A stretch of DNA of 64,000 nucleotides from DASWJZ01 sp963720705 (GCA_963720705.1 CAVRGJ010000002.1:1-64000), one strand, 5' to 3'. Counted from the stretch's first letter, positions 1 through 7,982 are shown. Numbers and translations are program-made. Notes: generated by a model from the letters alone, not told the origin.

Positions 1-1634
1 TCCAAGGCCCGCTCGGACTCGCCAATGGCCGCAAAAGCGATTGCACCCAAATAGGCAGCTCTCGCCTCATCTGGGTGCAGTGTCAGCGCGCGCTCCGCCC
101 TCTCAAGACCCCGCTCTGCGGCTCGCCTCATTGCCTCGTCCTGCCGCAAGGACCGATACGCGGAGATGGCGAAAACCAAGCATTGGTAGTCGTCAGGCTT
201 GATCTCGGCGGCGCGTTCGAGCAACGCGGCCGCCTGCTGAAATTTTCCTCGGACAACGCATGAGCCAGAGTAGAAAAAGGCAGCCTCGAACAGGTTCGGA
301 TCGAGGGCCAATGCCTCTTCGAACTCCGCTTCTGCTTCGTCGTGGCGTCCGCTTACGGAAAGGGCCGAGCCTCGTGAGGCATGCGCTTCAGCCAAGCCGG
401 CTTCCAGTTCTAGCGCCTTGGCGGTAATTGCGAGAATACTCTCAACAGAGACATCCTCATGGTAGTGCAGCAAGAGCAGCGAATCGCAGTCAGCGATGCC
501 GGCGTATGCGCGGGCATATAGCGGATCCAACTCGGCCGCCTTGGCGAACATGCGCCTTGACATCTCAAGGTAGGATTTCGAGTGTCGATGTAGGAGCTGC
601 CGGCCGCGGAGATAATAGTTGTATGCCTCGACGTTCGCCGTCGGCGCGTGGGCAAGGACCTTCTTTTCCGCGGGCAACAACTTAACCTTCAGCTGCTCCA
701 CAATGGTGCGGGTTATGTCGTCCTGGATGGCAAAAATGTCGTCGAGCTCCCGGTCATAACGATCCGCCCAGATATGGCCGCCGGTTCTTCCGTCGATGAG
801 CTGCGCTGTTATTCGCACTCGGCCGCCTACCTTGCGTACGCTTCCCTCCAAAACGAACGCCGTATCGAGCTCGCGTGCGATCTGCTGCACCTTCACGGCT
901 TTACCCTTGAAGACGAACACCGAGTGGCGGGAGGGAACGAACAAGGCGGAAATTTTCGATAGATCCGTGATTATGTCCTCGGTGATACCATCGGAAAAAT
1001 ACTCCTGCTCTGGGTCTCCACTCATGTTGTTGAATGGCAATACGGCAATCGAGTGCCTCTCCATCTCGCGCTCGTCGGCGGATGCCCTTCCTTCACCGCG
1101 CTCGATGCGAAGTTGCGGAGCATCTAGGAAGACGCTGAAAATCTTGACCGGGTGATCGATGTTTTTCAGCACATGTTCGCCTATGCCCTCGAAGATCAGA
1201 TCTAGACGGTTGCCGATGTGGTCGCGGACCGTCTCCGACACGGCTATACCGCCAGGTTTGGCGATGCCCTCCAACCGCGCAGCGACATTGACTCCGTCGC
1301 CGAAAATATCGCCGTCTTCGACAATCACGTCACCAAGATTGATCCCGATGCGGAATTCGATGCGCCGGTCCTCCGCCACCTTGGCATTGCGCTCGTGCAT
1401 GCTGCGCTGGATATCAGCGGCGCAGGCCACAGCGCTTACGACGCTCGAGAACTCTACCAACATACCGTCGCCAGTGAGCTTTACGATGCGCCCCTGATGC
1501 TCGGCGATTTTGGCGTCGATCAGTTCGCTACGATGAGCGTTAAGCGCGGCTAAAGTCCCGGCCTCATCCACGCCCATGAGGCGGCTGTAACCTACGACAT
1601 CGGCGGCCAATATAGCGGCTAATCGACGTTCCAC
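1..1634 (-). CDS. Class III adenylate/guanylate cyclase with TolB-like and TPR regions (C-terminus cut by window edge)
   Basis: Predicted cytoplasmic signalling protein that makes cAMP (or cGMP) from the nucleoside triphosphate. The N-terminal ~170 residues are a class III cyclase homology domain: it starts RRLAAILAADVVGYSRLM, with the first metal Asp in AADVVGYS, then KLTGDGMLVEF and GINLGDVIVEDGDIFGDGVN carrying the second metal site. A TolB/FlgO-like segment follows (SIAVLPFNNMSGDPEQEYFSDG), then tandem TPR repeats to the window edge. This layout is very common in Rhizobiales. I chose the GTG at 1634 because TGAGG lies about 9 nt upstream; an in-frame TTG 15 nt earlier is possible. The stop codon lies outside the window. 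Substrate choice (ATP or GTP) cannot be read here. Confidence 0.9.
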   Translation of the reverse strand, partial: MERRLAAILAADVVGYSRLMGVDEAGTLAALNAHRSELIDAKIAEHQGRIVKLTGDGMLVEFSSVVSAVACAADIQRSMHERNAKVAEDRRIEFRIGINLGDVIVEDGDIFGDGVNVAARLEGIAKPGGIAVSETVRDHIGNRLDLIFEGIGEHVLKNIDHPVKIFSVFLDAPQLRIERGEGRASADEREMERHSIAVLPFNNMSGDPEQEYFSDGITEDIITDLSKISALFVPSRHSVFVFKGKAVKVQQIARELDTAFVLEGSVRKVGGRVRITAQLIDGRTGGHIWADRYDRELDDIFAIQDDITRTIVEQLKVKLLPAEKKVLAHAPTANVEAYNYYLRGRQLLHRHSKSYLEMSRRMFAKAAELDPLYARAYAGIADCDSLLLLHYHEDVSVESILAITAKALELEAGLAEAHASRGSALSVSGRHDEAEAEFEEALALDPNLFEAAFFYSGSCVVRGKFQQAAALLERAAEIKPDDYQCLVFAISAYRSLRQDEAMRRAAERGLERAERALTLHPDEARAAYLGAIAFAAIGESERAL

Positions 1635-1716
1635 GTGCGTGCGCCTCAATGCTCAGCAGACGCAACTTATCACAGGGCGCGGATAGGCGAGAAAGGTACG
1701 CGGTCATCGCCCGGAC

Positions 1717-1851
1717 GACCGCTCAGGGTCAAAGAGCTAAGTGGGTAACCGTCCGCATCATGTCCGCTAAGGGCCAATCTGCGAAGTGGGCGGCCGGCTG
1801 CGTCATGTCCCCTGAGCGTCCAAACTCGGACAAGCTCCGGCGCCCCGCGAC
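1717..1851. repeat. Three imperfect 45-nt tandem repeats
   Basis: Three diverged units start at 1717, 1762 and 1807, each exactly 45 nt apart. Units 1 and 2 share the pattern CCGCT-AGGG-CAA followed by AAGTGGG; unit 3 is more diverged. Because 45 is a multiple of 3, the repeat stays open in several frames and gives short spurious reading frames on both strands (about 1649-1870). Elements with a TGTCCGCTAAGGG-type core are frequent between genes in Bradyrhizobium and relatives, from general knowledge. I see no reason to call a protein here. Confidence 0.6.
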
Positions 1852-1971
1852 TTCTGAGGAGCGCCAATAACGGAAGTCCGACAGCGCTAGCGCGAGGGTC
1901 CGGTAGGGATCAAACCGCGCTTTCGGGTATTCTCAAAGCAGCATCGCCGCGGCAAACGCCTTGATGTCTTG

Positions 1972-2066
1972 CATCTTTAGAAACGTCGCGAGCTGGAAGC
2001 TTGCCCATAACCGTGGCAGGATTGCGATTAAGGGCTCCGTGCTGATTGGCGCAGAGTGACGATTTG
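1972..2066. repeat. 95-bp dispersed direct repeat, copy 1
   Basis: This segment matches 3451-3545 without gaps over 95 nt, with about 10 mismatches by eye. The last ~40 nt (GGGCTCCGTGCTGATTGGCG onward) are identical. It lies in a gene-poor stretch (1635-2246) downstream of nothing recognisable. The rest of that stretch holds only the tandem repeat above and a short motif TATTCTCAAAG at about 1928 that recurs near 2480. Confidence 0.75.
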
Positions 2067-2246
2067 GCCGCCGGCCGCTTCACAATTCCCGGGATCTGCC
2101 CTGAGGTCCCGTCTGGTATGAGTGTGTCAGGCTTCCGGTCTTCCTGGGCGTATGTCACCCAAATGGTCGATAGCCCCGCGCAACGACATTGGCCGCGTTT
2201 CGTTTTGTTCTTTGGAACTGAACCCGTCGGCAGGTAAATCGCGGTC

Positions 2247-2378
2247 ATGAGGTCCGCCATTCTGATCGGAGTCGCAGTCGCCAGCCTCCTGCTTGGAGAC
2301 GCAATCTTCAATGACGCAAGGGTCGCAAAGGCCATTCACCGTAGCTTCGTACACACAATGACTGACTGGATGCACTGA
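2247..2378 (+). CDS. Small putative membrane or exported peptide (43 aa)
   Basis: ATG at 2247 opens 43 codons ending in TGA at 2376. The product starts MRSAILIGVAVASLLLGDAI, a hydrophobic helix long enough for a membrane anchor or uncleaved signal, followed by a short polar tail (FNDARVAKAIHRSF) ending DWMH. Small proteins of this look (hydrophobic start, then an A/V-FN-ARV-like stretch) are common single genes in Rhizobiales, but I cannot assign a family. No strong ribosome binding site is seen (CAGG about 13 nt upstream). Function unknown. Confidence 0.4.
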   Translation: MRSAILIGVAVASLLLGDAIFNDARVAKAIHRSFVHTMTDWMH

Positions 2379-2547
2379 AATGCGACCAAGCGGCGACGAT
2401 CTACCGAGCGATCAGATCTCGAATCGATTGGATAGCCATCGGAGACTATCGCGCCCGATAGGAGTAACCCCGAAGGGAAATATTCTCAAAGAAGCATCGG
2501 CCGCTTGAGCGCAAGCGGACGGATGCTTCCGAAAGTACCCTACGAGG

Positions 2548-3327
2548 ATGGACAGTCTCTTCCTAAGCAAGCTGCTTCCACTTTTGGTCTACCCGCTGGG
2601 CTTGGCCATTCTTTTGGTCATTGTCGGAACGCTATTTCGTCAGCGTCGTGCGCGATGGATCTCCAGCCTCCTTCTTCTGCTCGCGGCCTTCGGGCTATGG
2701 ATCGCCGCGACCCCGTTCGTTGCGAGCTCACTTGCTTCAAGGCTGGAGAATAGATTTCCTGCGCGACCCATCGCCGACGTTGAAGCCGCTGACGTGATTA
2801 TCCTTCTCGGTGGTGTTCTATCGCAATCCGCCTCTCTCCCGGTCGAGATCAACATTGGAGACCCGGTCGATCGCGTCTTCGTGGCGGCCAGGCTCTTTCG
2901 CGCCGGGAAGGCCCCGAAGATTGTCGTCGTTGGTGGCAACTTGCCCTGGGAATCCTCGACCCAGGCGGAAGCCGAGCTGCTTGCGGACTTGCTGGTTGAA
3001 CTCGGCGTGCCGCGTGAGGCTATCGTTGTCGAGACTGAGAGCCGCAACACGCACGAGAATGCCGTCAATGCGGCTACGATCTTCGCTGAGGCGGGTTGGA
3101 AGCGCGGCTTACTGGTGACGTCGGCGCTGCATATGCCGCGCGCTCTCGCAGCGTTTCGGAAAGCCGGTCTCGATGTCGTTCCTGTCCCGACCGATTTCCG
3201 CGCCCTCCCTCCCTTTTACGAGAGCCCGTTGGATCTTCTTCCAAACGCCGACGCGCTCGCGCTGACAACAAACGTGATGAAGGAGATGATCGGCGGCTGG
3301 GTCTACCGCTCGCGCGGCTGGACTTAG
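2548..3327 (+). CDS. YdcF/SanA/ElyC-type DUF218 membrane protein
   Basis: A 259-aa inner-membrane protein. Two hydrophobic helices at about residues 5-28 and 35-58 precede a DUF218 Rossmann-like domain. Hallmarks are DVIILLGG (about residue 82), VVVGGN, the conserved SRNTHENAVNA (about 161-172) and LLVTSALHMPRALAAFRKAG. The family includes E. coli ElyC and SanA, linked to envelope and peptidoglycan integrity; the biochemical activity is unsettled. It stands alone between repeat-rich spacers. The start is supported by the membrane helix beginning at once; GAGG sits very close to the ATG. Confidence 0.85.
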   Translation: MDSLFLSKLLPLLVYPLGLAILLVIVGTLFRQRRARWISSLLLLLAAFGLWIAATPFVASSLASRLENRFPARPIADVEAADVIILLGGVLSQSASLPVEINIGDPVDRVFVAARLFRAGKAPKIVVVGGNLPWESSTQAEAELLADLLVELGVPREAIVVETESRNTHENAVNAATIFAEAGWKRGLLVTSALHMPRALAAFRKAGLDVVPVPTDFRALPPFYESPLDLLPNADALALTTNVMKEMIGGWVYRSRGWT

Positions 3328-3357
3328 TCGCTCCCCGCCCGCCGCAGGTCGGGTCAG

Positions 3358-3412
3358 TCAGCGAAGTTCGACGACGAACTCGACGCCGATGTTGGTTGCG
3401 GTCCTGTGGCGC
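3358..3412 (-). pseudogene. 3'-end remnant of a PilZ-domain gene
   Basis: Read on the minus strand, this encodes RHRTATNIGVEFVVELR and a stop. It is almost identical to the last residues of the intact PilZ protein at 6836-7096 (RHRAATNIGVEFVVEFR). No upstream part of the gene is found, so it is a duplicated or left-over tail. It is followed directly by the second copy of the 95-bp repeat, so the whole spacer 3328-3550 is a patchwork. Confidence 0.6.
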
Positions 3413-3450
3413 GCCCGCCGCCCACAACTTCACAGTTGAATCGACCTGCC

Positions 3451-3545
3451 CATCTTAAGAAGGGTCGCGAGGTAGAAGCTTGCACATATCCGTGGCAGGA
3501 TTGCCGTCAAGGGCTCCGTGCTGATTGGCGCAGAGTGACGATTTG
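3451..3545. repeat. 95-bp dispersed direct repeat, copy 2
   Basis: Gapless match to 1972-2066. It ends 5 nt before the ATG of the ASCH-domain gene at 3551, so it supplies that gene's untranslated leader. The two copies bracket the YdcF-like gene and the PilZ remnant. Confidence 0.75.
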
Positions 3546-3550
3546 CGATC

Positions 3551-4018
3551 ATGTGGCGTGCCGACCTGATGCTCTACCACCGCGGCTACTTGGATGTGCT
3601 CGAAGCAGCGTTCCCTGGAGAGAACGCGCGTTACTTTTTTCCGATGTTCATTGGCAACACGCCGGCCATGGCCGACGAAGGCGCTGCCCTCATCTTGGAC
3701 GGGATCAAGACCGCGACCTCATCGGCGTACTGGGATTACCCAGATGGGCGCATTCCATTCGTAGGGGCCCTCAGCGTCCTGCTCGATGGTCAGGCGCGCG
3801 CACGCGGGATCGTTGAAACGGTACGAGTGGAAATCATGCCCTTTGGGCTGGCGGACGAGGAATTTGCCCGTGCATACGGTGAAGGAGACCGCACGCTTAA
3901 ATGGTTTCAGGTGAAAATTGGGGCTTGGTACCGCGCTGCGGCCGCTCGGCATGGACAGGACTTCTCCGACGCCACGCCGATTATTTGCGAGTGGTTCACG
4001 GTCGTGCGACGGCTTTGA
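3551..4018 (+). CDS. ASCH-domain protein
   Basis: A 155-aa soluble protein of the ASCH superfamily (PUA-like fold, proposed RNA binding; some members are hydrolases of modified nucleosides). Visible signatures are the G-KTATSSAYWDY motif (about residues 50-62), the strand GALSVLLDGQARARGIVETVRVEIMP split around residues 72-97, and the acidic FARAYGEGDRTLKWF near 110-124. ATG 3551 follows the repeat with no clear Shine-Dalgarno; the Met at codon 7 is an alternative start. No operon partner. Confidence 0.8.
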   Translation: MWRADLMLYHRGYLDVLEAAFPGENARYFFPMFIGNTPAMADEGAALILDGIKTATSSAYWDYPDGRIPFVGALSVLLDGQARARGIVETVRVEIMPFGLADEEFARAYGEGDRTLKWFQVKIGAWYRAAAARHGQDFSDATPIICEWFTVVRRL

Positions 4019-4085
4019 CCGCGCGCTCGATGTCCCAGGAAGTTTGCTCATCAGGCGTTCGGCCCCCGGTGTATGAGCAGATGAA

Positions 4086-4304
4086 TCACAGCCTCTTGAA
4101 AGTCGCTCCCGCGCGCCGCTCGGGCAGATACGGCAGCACGAACATGTAAAGACCGGTGACCAGCATCAAAAAGAGCGGTGGCAATGGCGAGTAAACCAGC
4201 CAGGCCGGGGGTTCGCCCAGGGCCATCGCGACGAAGTTGGCGATGACGGTCGTCGTGAAGATGATCGACAGCCAACGGTGAGTTTGCCGAATCCACTTGC
4301 TCAC
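4086..4304 (-). CDS. Small two-helix membrane protein
   Basis: A 72-aa protein with hydrophobic helices at about residues 10-30 and 36-58, starting (V/M)SKWIRQTHRW and ending in a basic tail (PERRAGATFKRL). I chose GTG 4304 because AAGGAG lies 8 nt upstream; a longer reading from 4349 has no such site and would overlap the preceding gene. It is the third gene of an apparent AraC-VOC-membrane protein operon. Function unknown; small proteins of this type often accompany VOC genes in Rhizobiales. Confidence 0.65.
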   Translation of the reverse strand: MSKWIRQTHRWLSIIFTTTVIANFVAMALGEPPAWLVYSPLPPLFLMLVTGLYMFVLPYLPERRAGATFKRL

Positions 4305-4345
4305 GCGAATCTCCTTCGTCGCGGTTTGCACATACTGCGAGTAGA

Positions 4346-4753
4346 TCACGAGCGCGCCTCGATCATCTTCCAGGCGTTGCCGGACGGGTCGCGGAAATTG
4401 GCATCGACGCCACCGAAGCGGGCGATCGGCTCCTGTATGAACTCGACACCCTTGGCGCGCAGCTTGTCATAGGCGGCGCGACAATCGTCGACGACAAGCA
4501 CGAGCGGCGGCATGGCGCCCTTCGCCACCATTTCGCGCATGGTCTGCGCCGTCGCTGCGTCGAGCACCGGCTCCTGTGGCAGGAACAGGCCAAGCTCGAA
4601 CGAGGGCTGGTTGGGATGCTTCACCGTGAGCCAGCGATAATTCCCGTTGCGCGCGTCGGCATGGACCTGGAAGCCCAGCTTACCCACATAAAAGTCGAGT
4701 GCCACGTCCTGGTCGTGCACGTAAAGACCGACTACTCCGATACCTTCGGCCAT
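4346..4753 (-). CDS. VOC-family (glyoxalase/dioxygenase-fold) protein
   Basis: A 135-aa single-module VOC protein made of two babbab repeats. It starts MAEGIGVVGLYVHDQDVALDFYVGKLGFQV... and ends with the typical RDPSGNAWKMIE. Family members are metal-dependent isomerases, dioxygenases or drug-binding proteins; the substrate cannot be read. Candidate metal positions include the His in LYVHDQD and the Glu in WKMIEARS. Its first 22 bp overlap the end of the AraC regulator gene, so the two are very likely co-transcribed and translationally coupled. Confidence 0.85.
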   Translation of the reverse strand: MAEGIGVVGLYVHDQDVALDFYVGKLGFQVHADARNGNYRWLTVKHPNQPSFELGLFLPQEPVLDAATAQTMREMVAKGAMPPLVLVVDDCRAAYDKLRAKGVEFIQEPIARFGGVDANFRDPSGNAWKMIEARS

Positions 4754-5232
4754 TTGCGGACCTCCGTTTCCTCGGTATCGGTTCTATCGCCGACTTCCCG
4801 CCGCCGCTTCTCCGAAACTGCGATCTTGAGGTCGGGCCTGTAGGCAGCGCTGACGAAGCAGTGCGGAACCTGGTCGAGCTGATTGGCGCTCGCCCGCTCG
4901 CGCGCGCGGAGCTCGCTCGGGCTCTCGCCGGCAACGACCCGGAACACGCGCCCGAAAGTGCCGAGGCTGCTCCAGCCGGTTTGCAACGCGATCTCGATGA
5001 TGGGCGCGTCGGTGTCCCGGAGCAGCGCCTTGGCACGCTCGATCCGACGCGTCAGCAGATAGCGATGCGGCGGAGCGCCGAAGGCCTCTTTGAATGACCG
5101 CGCAAAGTGCGCTTCGGAGATTCCGCTGACGTCGGCGAGCCGCTCGACTGGCCAATCCTCTTCCGAGGCGGCGTCCATACGGTCCTTCGCGCGCAACAGC
5201 CGGCGCAGCAGTGCAGGGTCCTGGCTGGCCAT
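4732..5232 (-). CDS. AraC-family transcriptional regulator
   Basis: A 166-aa regulator with its DNA-binding domain at the N-terminus. The first helix-turn-helix is around residues 28-50 (VERLADVSGISEAHFARSFK) and the second around 78-102 (IIEIALQTGWSSLGTFGRVF). A ~55-residue charged tail (ASANQLDQVPHCFVSAAYRP and on) follows and has no recognised sensor domain. It overlaps the VOC gene downstream by 22 bp and likely controls that small operon. Confidence 0.85.
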   Translation of the reverse strand: MASQDPALLRRLLRAKDRMDAASEEDWPVERLADVSGISEAHFARSFKEAFGAPPHRYLLTRRIERAKALLRDTDAPIIEIALQTGWSSLGTFGRVFRVVAGESPSELRARERASANQLDQVPHCFVSAAYRPDLKIAVSEKRRREVGDRTDTEETEVRKWPKVSE

Positions 5233-5347
5233 AACGACGATCCAATAGCGCGCTTTCGCTGCAGCACCTCTATGTCACTATTGTAGCGCGATAACCCTTG
5301 CCTTGGTCCGGTTCGGGTCAGACACTGTCATCCGTTGGCGTGATCGG

Positions 5348-5749
5348 TCAGGTTCCAAGCCGAGCTTCGGCGCGAAGCGGCTCGAACAGTTCGATCGGAT
5401 TGCCAGACGGATCTTCCAGAATGATCTGCTTGCCGCCAACACCGGTGACGATGGCGTTGCGAAAGTGCGCTCCCGCTTGGCGAAGCGTTTCGACCACCCC
5501 CTGAAGATCAGTCACTTCAATCGCGAAGCGGTTCCACCCGCCCGGTTCCTGCTTGGTGCCATCGGGCATCGGCTGGCCACCGCCGCCGGCTGGATTCGGC
5601 GCGCTCAGAACAAGCCGAAGATCGCCTCGCGACAGCATCGCAAAGGGCGGTGCGGGATGCATCTCAAGCTTGAAACCCAGCCTCTCGGTGTAGAACGCAA
5701 TCGCGGCGTCGACGCTGTGGACGATGTAGCGGACCTGAACCATAGCCAT
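5348..5749 (-). CDS. VOC-family (glyoxalase-like) protein
   Basis: A 133-aa VOC protein: MAMVQVRYIVHSVDAAIAFY opens the first module, and GGKQIILEDPSGNPIELFEP closes the second, with a Glu (IELFEP) at the usual metal position. It is transcribed alone, upstream of the AraC operon on the same strand. It resembles bleomycin-resistance/glyoxalase-like proteins; no substrate can be assigned. Confidence 0.85.
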   Translation of the reverse strand: MAMVQVRYIVHSVDAAIAFYTERLGFKLEMHPAPPFAMLSRGDLRLVLSAPNPAGGGGQPMPDGTKQEPGGWNRFAIEVTDLQGVVETLRQAGAHFRNAIVTGVGGKQIILEDPSGNPIELFEPLRAEARLGT

Positions 5750-5869
5750 CTGTCGTCCTCCGCATATCCTCGCACTTCCTCGGTTCCCTTGTGATGCGTA
5801 ACTCTATCGCAGCGCAATCTCAACCTGTGGAAGGGGCGTGATCCGCTGGCCGCAGAGCGCGCGGATCAG

Positions 5870-5963
5870 ATGCCGAGGAAGAGTTACAAGCCGGAAGAAA
5901 TCGTCGCGAAGCTGCGGCAGGTCGCTGCTCTCGCGTCGCAAGGTCAGAGCGCGGCCGATGCGG
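5870..5963 (+). mobile_element. IS3-family orfA fragment (5' end only)
   Basis: The translation from ATG 5870 begins MPRKSYKPEEIVAKLRQV and continues AALASQGQSAADA. This is the highly conserved start of IS3-family OrfA transposases (helix-turn-helix with KPEEIVAKLRQ). After about residue 31 the homology ends, where the usual IR-IGVSEVTYYRWR would follow, and the frame stops at 6034. No orfB, no complete ends and no target duplication are visible, so this is a dead scar of an insertion. Confidence 0.6.
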
Positions 5964-6024
5964 CATCCGTTCGGCCAGGGGCGGACATCGGATCGGAGTA
6001 TCTCATCGGTGCAGAGGTCGGTGT

Positions 6025-6534
6025 TCAGTGGTAGCTGGGTGAGAATTCGGGGTAACCGGGCTCCTGCATGCGTGCCTCGGGGTTCACACTGGACTCGAAC
6101 AGGCGCTCGTTGGCGTCGCGCAGCCGCCGGCTTAACTCCCGCGCCAGATTCATCTGCAGCAGGGTAAACTGTTGCAGGTCGCGCTTGTAGAGCTTGAAGA
6201 CCGAATCGAACCCCAACTGAATCGCGCGGCAGTCCTCTAGCGCCAGCACCGAGGCATTGCGGGCGTGCATCTCGATCAATGCCATCTCCCCGAAGCAGTC
6301 GCCCTCGGACAGTTCGCTGAGCAGGAACTGGTGACCCTGCCAATCCTTGATCACCGCCACATGGCCCTGCTCGAGAATGAAGAAGGCGTTCGCGCCTTCA
6401 CCCTCCCTGAAGAAGAAGTCGTTGCGCGCAACGTCGATCCGACCGGACTGCTCCAGCAAGAAAGCAAGCGAGTCGTCGTTGAGCGCACCGAAGAGGGAGA
6501 TTTTCTTGAGCAGTTGCGGTGATATCTCGAGCAT
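6025..6534 (-). CDS. Cyclic-nucleotide-binding domain protein
   Basis: A 169-aa protein with one CRP-like cyclic-nucleotide-binding domain: FFFREGEGANAFFILEQGHV (about residues 40-60) and the phosphate-binding cassette SEGDCFGEMALIEMHARNAS (about 78-97). There is no DNA-binding helix-turn-helix; the C-terminus is an amphipathic helix (NLARELSRRLRDANERLFES). It therefore looks like a cAMP/cGMP-binding regulatory protein that acts by protein contact. A cyclase gene lies 4.4 kb away on the same strand, a possible but unproven partner. ATG 6534 (MLEISPQ) is preferred over a TTG five codons upstream. Confidence 0.85.
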   Translation of the reverse strand: MLEISPQLLKKISLFGALNDDSLAFLLEQSGRIDVARNDFFFREGEGANAFFILEQGHVAVIKDWQGHQFLLSELSEGDCFGEMALIEMHARNASVLALEDCRAIQLGFDSVFKLYKRDLQQFTLLQMNLARELSRRLRDANERLFESSVNPEARMQEPGYPEFSPSYH

Positions 6535-6690
6535 GGTTTTGCGCTTCAAACGAAATCTGGATCACGGGCCGAGCAACAGGTCCGCCATACTCTTCACCAT
6601 CTGGCATCAAACGCAACGGGTGTTGCGGCGAGCAGTAGGAGACGATGATGCCTGAACTGATCCATCACATCCGGCCGAGGATGCTTCTCC

Positions 6691-6732
6691 AAAGTCGCCA
6701 GCCTAGAAACATCGCTGGCGTTCTATCAGGCC
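6691..6732 (+). pseudogene. Remnant of a VOC-family gene
   Basis: The plus strand reads KVASLETSLAFYQA, the conserved first helix of VOC proteins (V-DLE-SLAFYQ-AL), preceded at about 6659 by a loose match to an LIDHI-type start in another frame. No continuous reading frame remains. It sits in the 286-bp gap between the cNMP and PilZ genes; I see nothing else there. Confidence 0.3.
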
Positions 6733-6835
6733 AGCCATGTATTCCATCGCCAAATAGCTAGATCATCAGCCAAATCGCCCCGAGATCAAGATCACGACAC
6801 CGACCTGGCACGACGACTCGCTCGGGCACCGATCG

Positions 6836-7096
6836 TCAGCGAAATTCGACGACAAACTCGACGCCGATGTTAGTTGCAGCCCTATGGCGGACCGAACAGG
6901 TCTTTGATGCACTGCCGTCATCGAACGCCAACGTGAACTCGTCCGGAATGCCGACCGCGCTGGTGACCTGAAGCTTGGCTCCTCCGTCAGACAAATCTCG
7001 GATTGTGCATGCGATCGTTGATTGCGCTGAGTGGAAGACGATGCGGCCGCCCTTCAGCGTCTTTCGACGAACTGAGCGCCTCCGTTCCTCGGGCAT
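6836..7096 (-). CDS. PilZ-domain protein (c-di-GMP receptor)
   Basis: An 86-aa single PilZ domain. It has the arginine motif near the start (MPEERRRSVRRKTLKGGRI, RxxxR) and the second motif IRDLSDGGAKL (DxSxxG) about 28 residues later, the two segments that wrap c-di-GMP. ATG 7096 is preceded by a GGGG run; an upstream in-frame start at 7165 adds a Cys-rich stretch that is probably untranslated. Its last 17 residues are duplicated as a remnant at 3358-3412. It lies near a Flp pilin gene, and PilZ proteins often control motility or adhesion. Confidence 0.85.
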   Translation of the reverse strand: MPEERRRSVRRKTLKGGRIVFHSAQSTIACTIRDLSDGGAKLQVTSAVGIPDEFTLAFDDGSASKTCSVRHRAATNIGVEFVVEFR

Positions 7097-7222
7097 CGTT
7101 GCTCGCCCCCCAAGCGAGCCAACATAGCACACACAGGAAAACGAGAGGCCAGAAAGTTGCGCCACCGGCGCGCTTGGTCGGGCCGGGAGAGGAACTGCGC
7201 CGGGCGCGCGGTGCCCGATGCC

Positions 7223-7387
7223 TTACTGTAGCTGCGTGGCAATCTGGTTGAACTTTGCCGAGACTTTGGAGCCGACCGTGGTCAACGCCCCGACAATAAC
7301 GACCGAGATGAGCCCGGCGATCAGCGCGTATTCGATGGCTGTTGCGCCGCTCTCGTTGTAGACAAACGAGAAAACGAGCGACTTCAT
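7223..7387 (-). CDS. Flp/Fap-type pilin subunit
   Basis: A 54-aa prepilin: a short leader MKSLVFSFVYNESG, then ATAIEYALIAGLISVVIVGA. The Gly-Ala-Thr-Ala-Ile-Glu-Tyr junction is the classical Flp cleavage site for the TadV/CpaA prepilin peptidase, followed by the hydrophobic assembly helix. Family length is normal (50-60 aa). GGAG precedes ATG 7387. No tad/cpa assembly genes are in the window, so this is a stand-alone pilin gene relying on machinery elsewhere. Confidence 0.9.
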   Translation of the reverse strand: MKSLVFSFVYNESGATAIEYALIAGLISVVIVGALTTVGSKVSAKFNQIATQLQ

Positions 7388-7799
7388 GAGCGACTCCGGT
7401 TTTTCCGCGCCGGCCGTGGCGTGAGGAGGCCCGCCTTTTATCGGTGGTCTGTAGGTTCCCGGCAATTCTTCTGATTAAATGATGTAAGTTGCAGGTGAAT
7501 TTTCTGAGTGAATGAAAGCTTCTTTCTCGCGGATAGCCTCTTAGCCTTGGCTTCCGTCGCTTTGATACGCAGCGCATGCATTTGAAGCGGCCCACGAGCG
7601 AGGGCACTGGCGTCAATCCTGAGCGCGAGCGTACCGGGTTCTAGGCTCTGGAGCCGTCTGTACGTCGACCGGTGAACACCGAGCGGCGCGCTCGAACGGC
7701 ATTCGCGGGCTAGGACTATTTTCCGGCTAGAGGGAGTGCCTTTTCCGCACGCGTCTTAAACCGCATAATGTCGAGCCGAAGCGAAGGCGGGGGCCTGCA
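7388..7799. other. 412-bp intergenic region, no gene recognised
   Basis: Spacer between the divergent Flp pilin gene (minus) and the small gene at 7800 (plus). It must hold both promoters. The part nearest the pilin (about 7470-7530) is clearly AT-richer than the surroundings, as expected for a promoter. I see no repeat, RNA gene or convincing reading frame. Confidence 0.4.
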
Positions 7800-7982
7800 A
7801 TGGCGGATCGACAGACGATCAACCACTTCCTGGAGCGCGTGCTAAAGGATCTAGAACGCTTAAAAAGTGAGGCGATAAGGATCGGGGGGGACGATCTGTC
7901 GATGTTGGCCTACATGCTCGACATGACAATTGCAGAAGCGCGAGAGCGCAATGAGAAGCCGCCGCAGCCCGGCCTGGACTGA
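7800..7982 (+). CDS. Small conserved-looking cytoplasmic protein (60 aa)
   Basis: A 60-aa acidic helical protein starting MADRQTINHFLERVLKDLER, with SEAIRIGGDDLSMLAYMLDM and an EARERNEKPPQ tail. The composition and the GGGG run before ATG 7800 argue for a real gene. No known domain; function unknown. Confidence 0.5.
   Translation: MADRQTINHFLERVLKDLERLKSEAIRIGGDDLSMLAYMLDMTIAEARERNEKPPQPGLD

Noticed and set aside
1649..1870. 73-codon frame across the tandem repeat
   Set aside because: Openness is explained by the 45-nt period; frames are open on both strands and no protein family fits.
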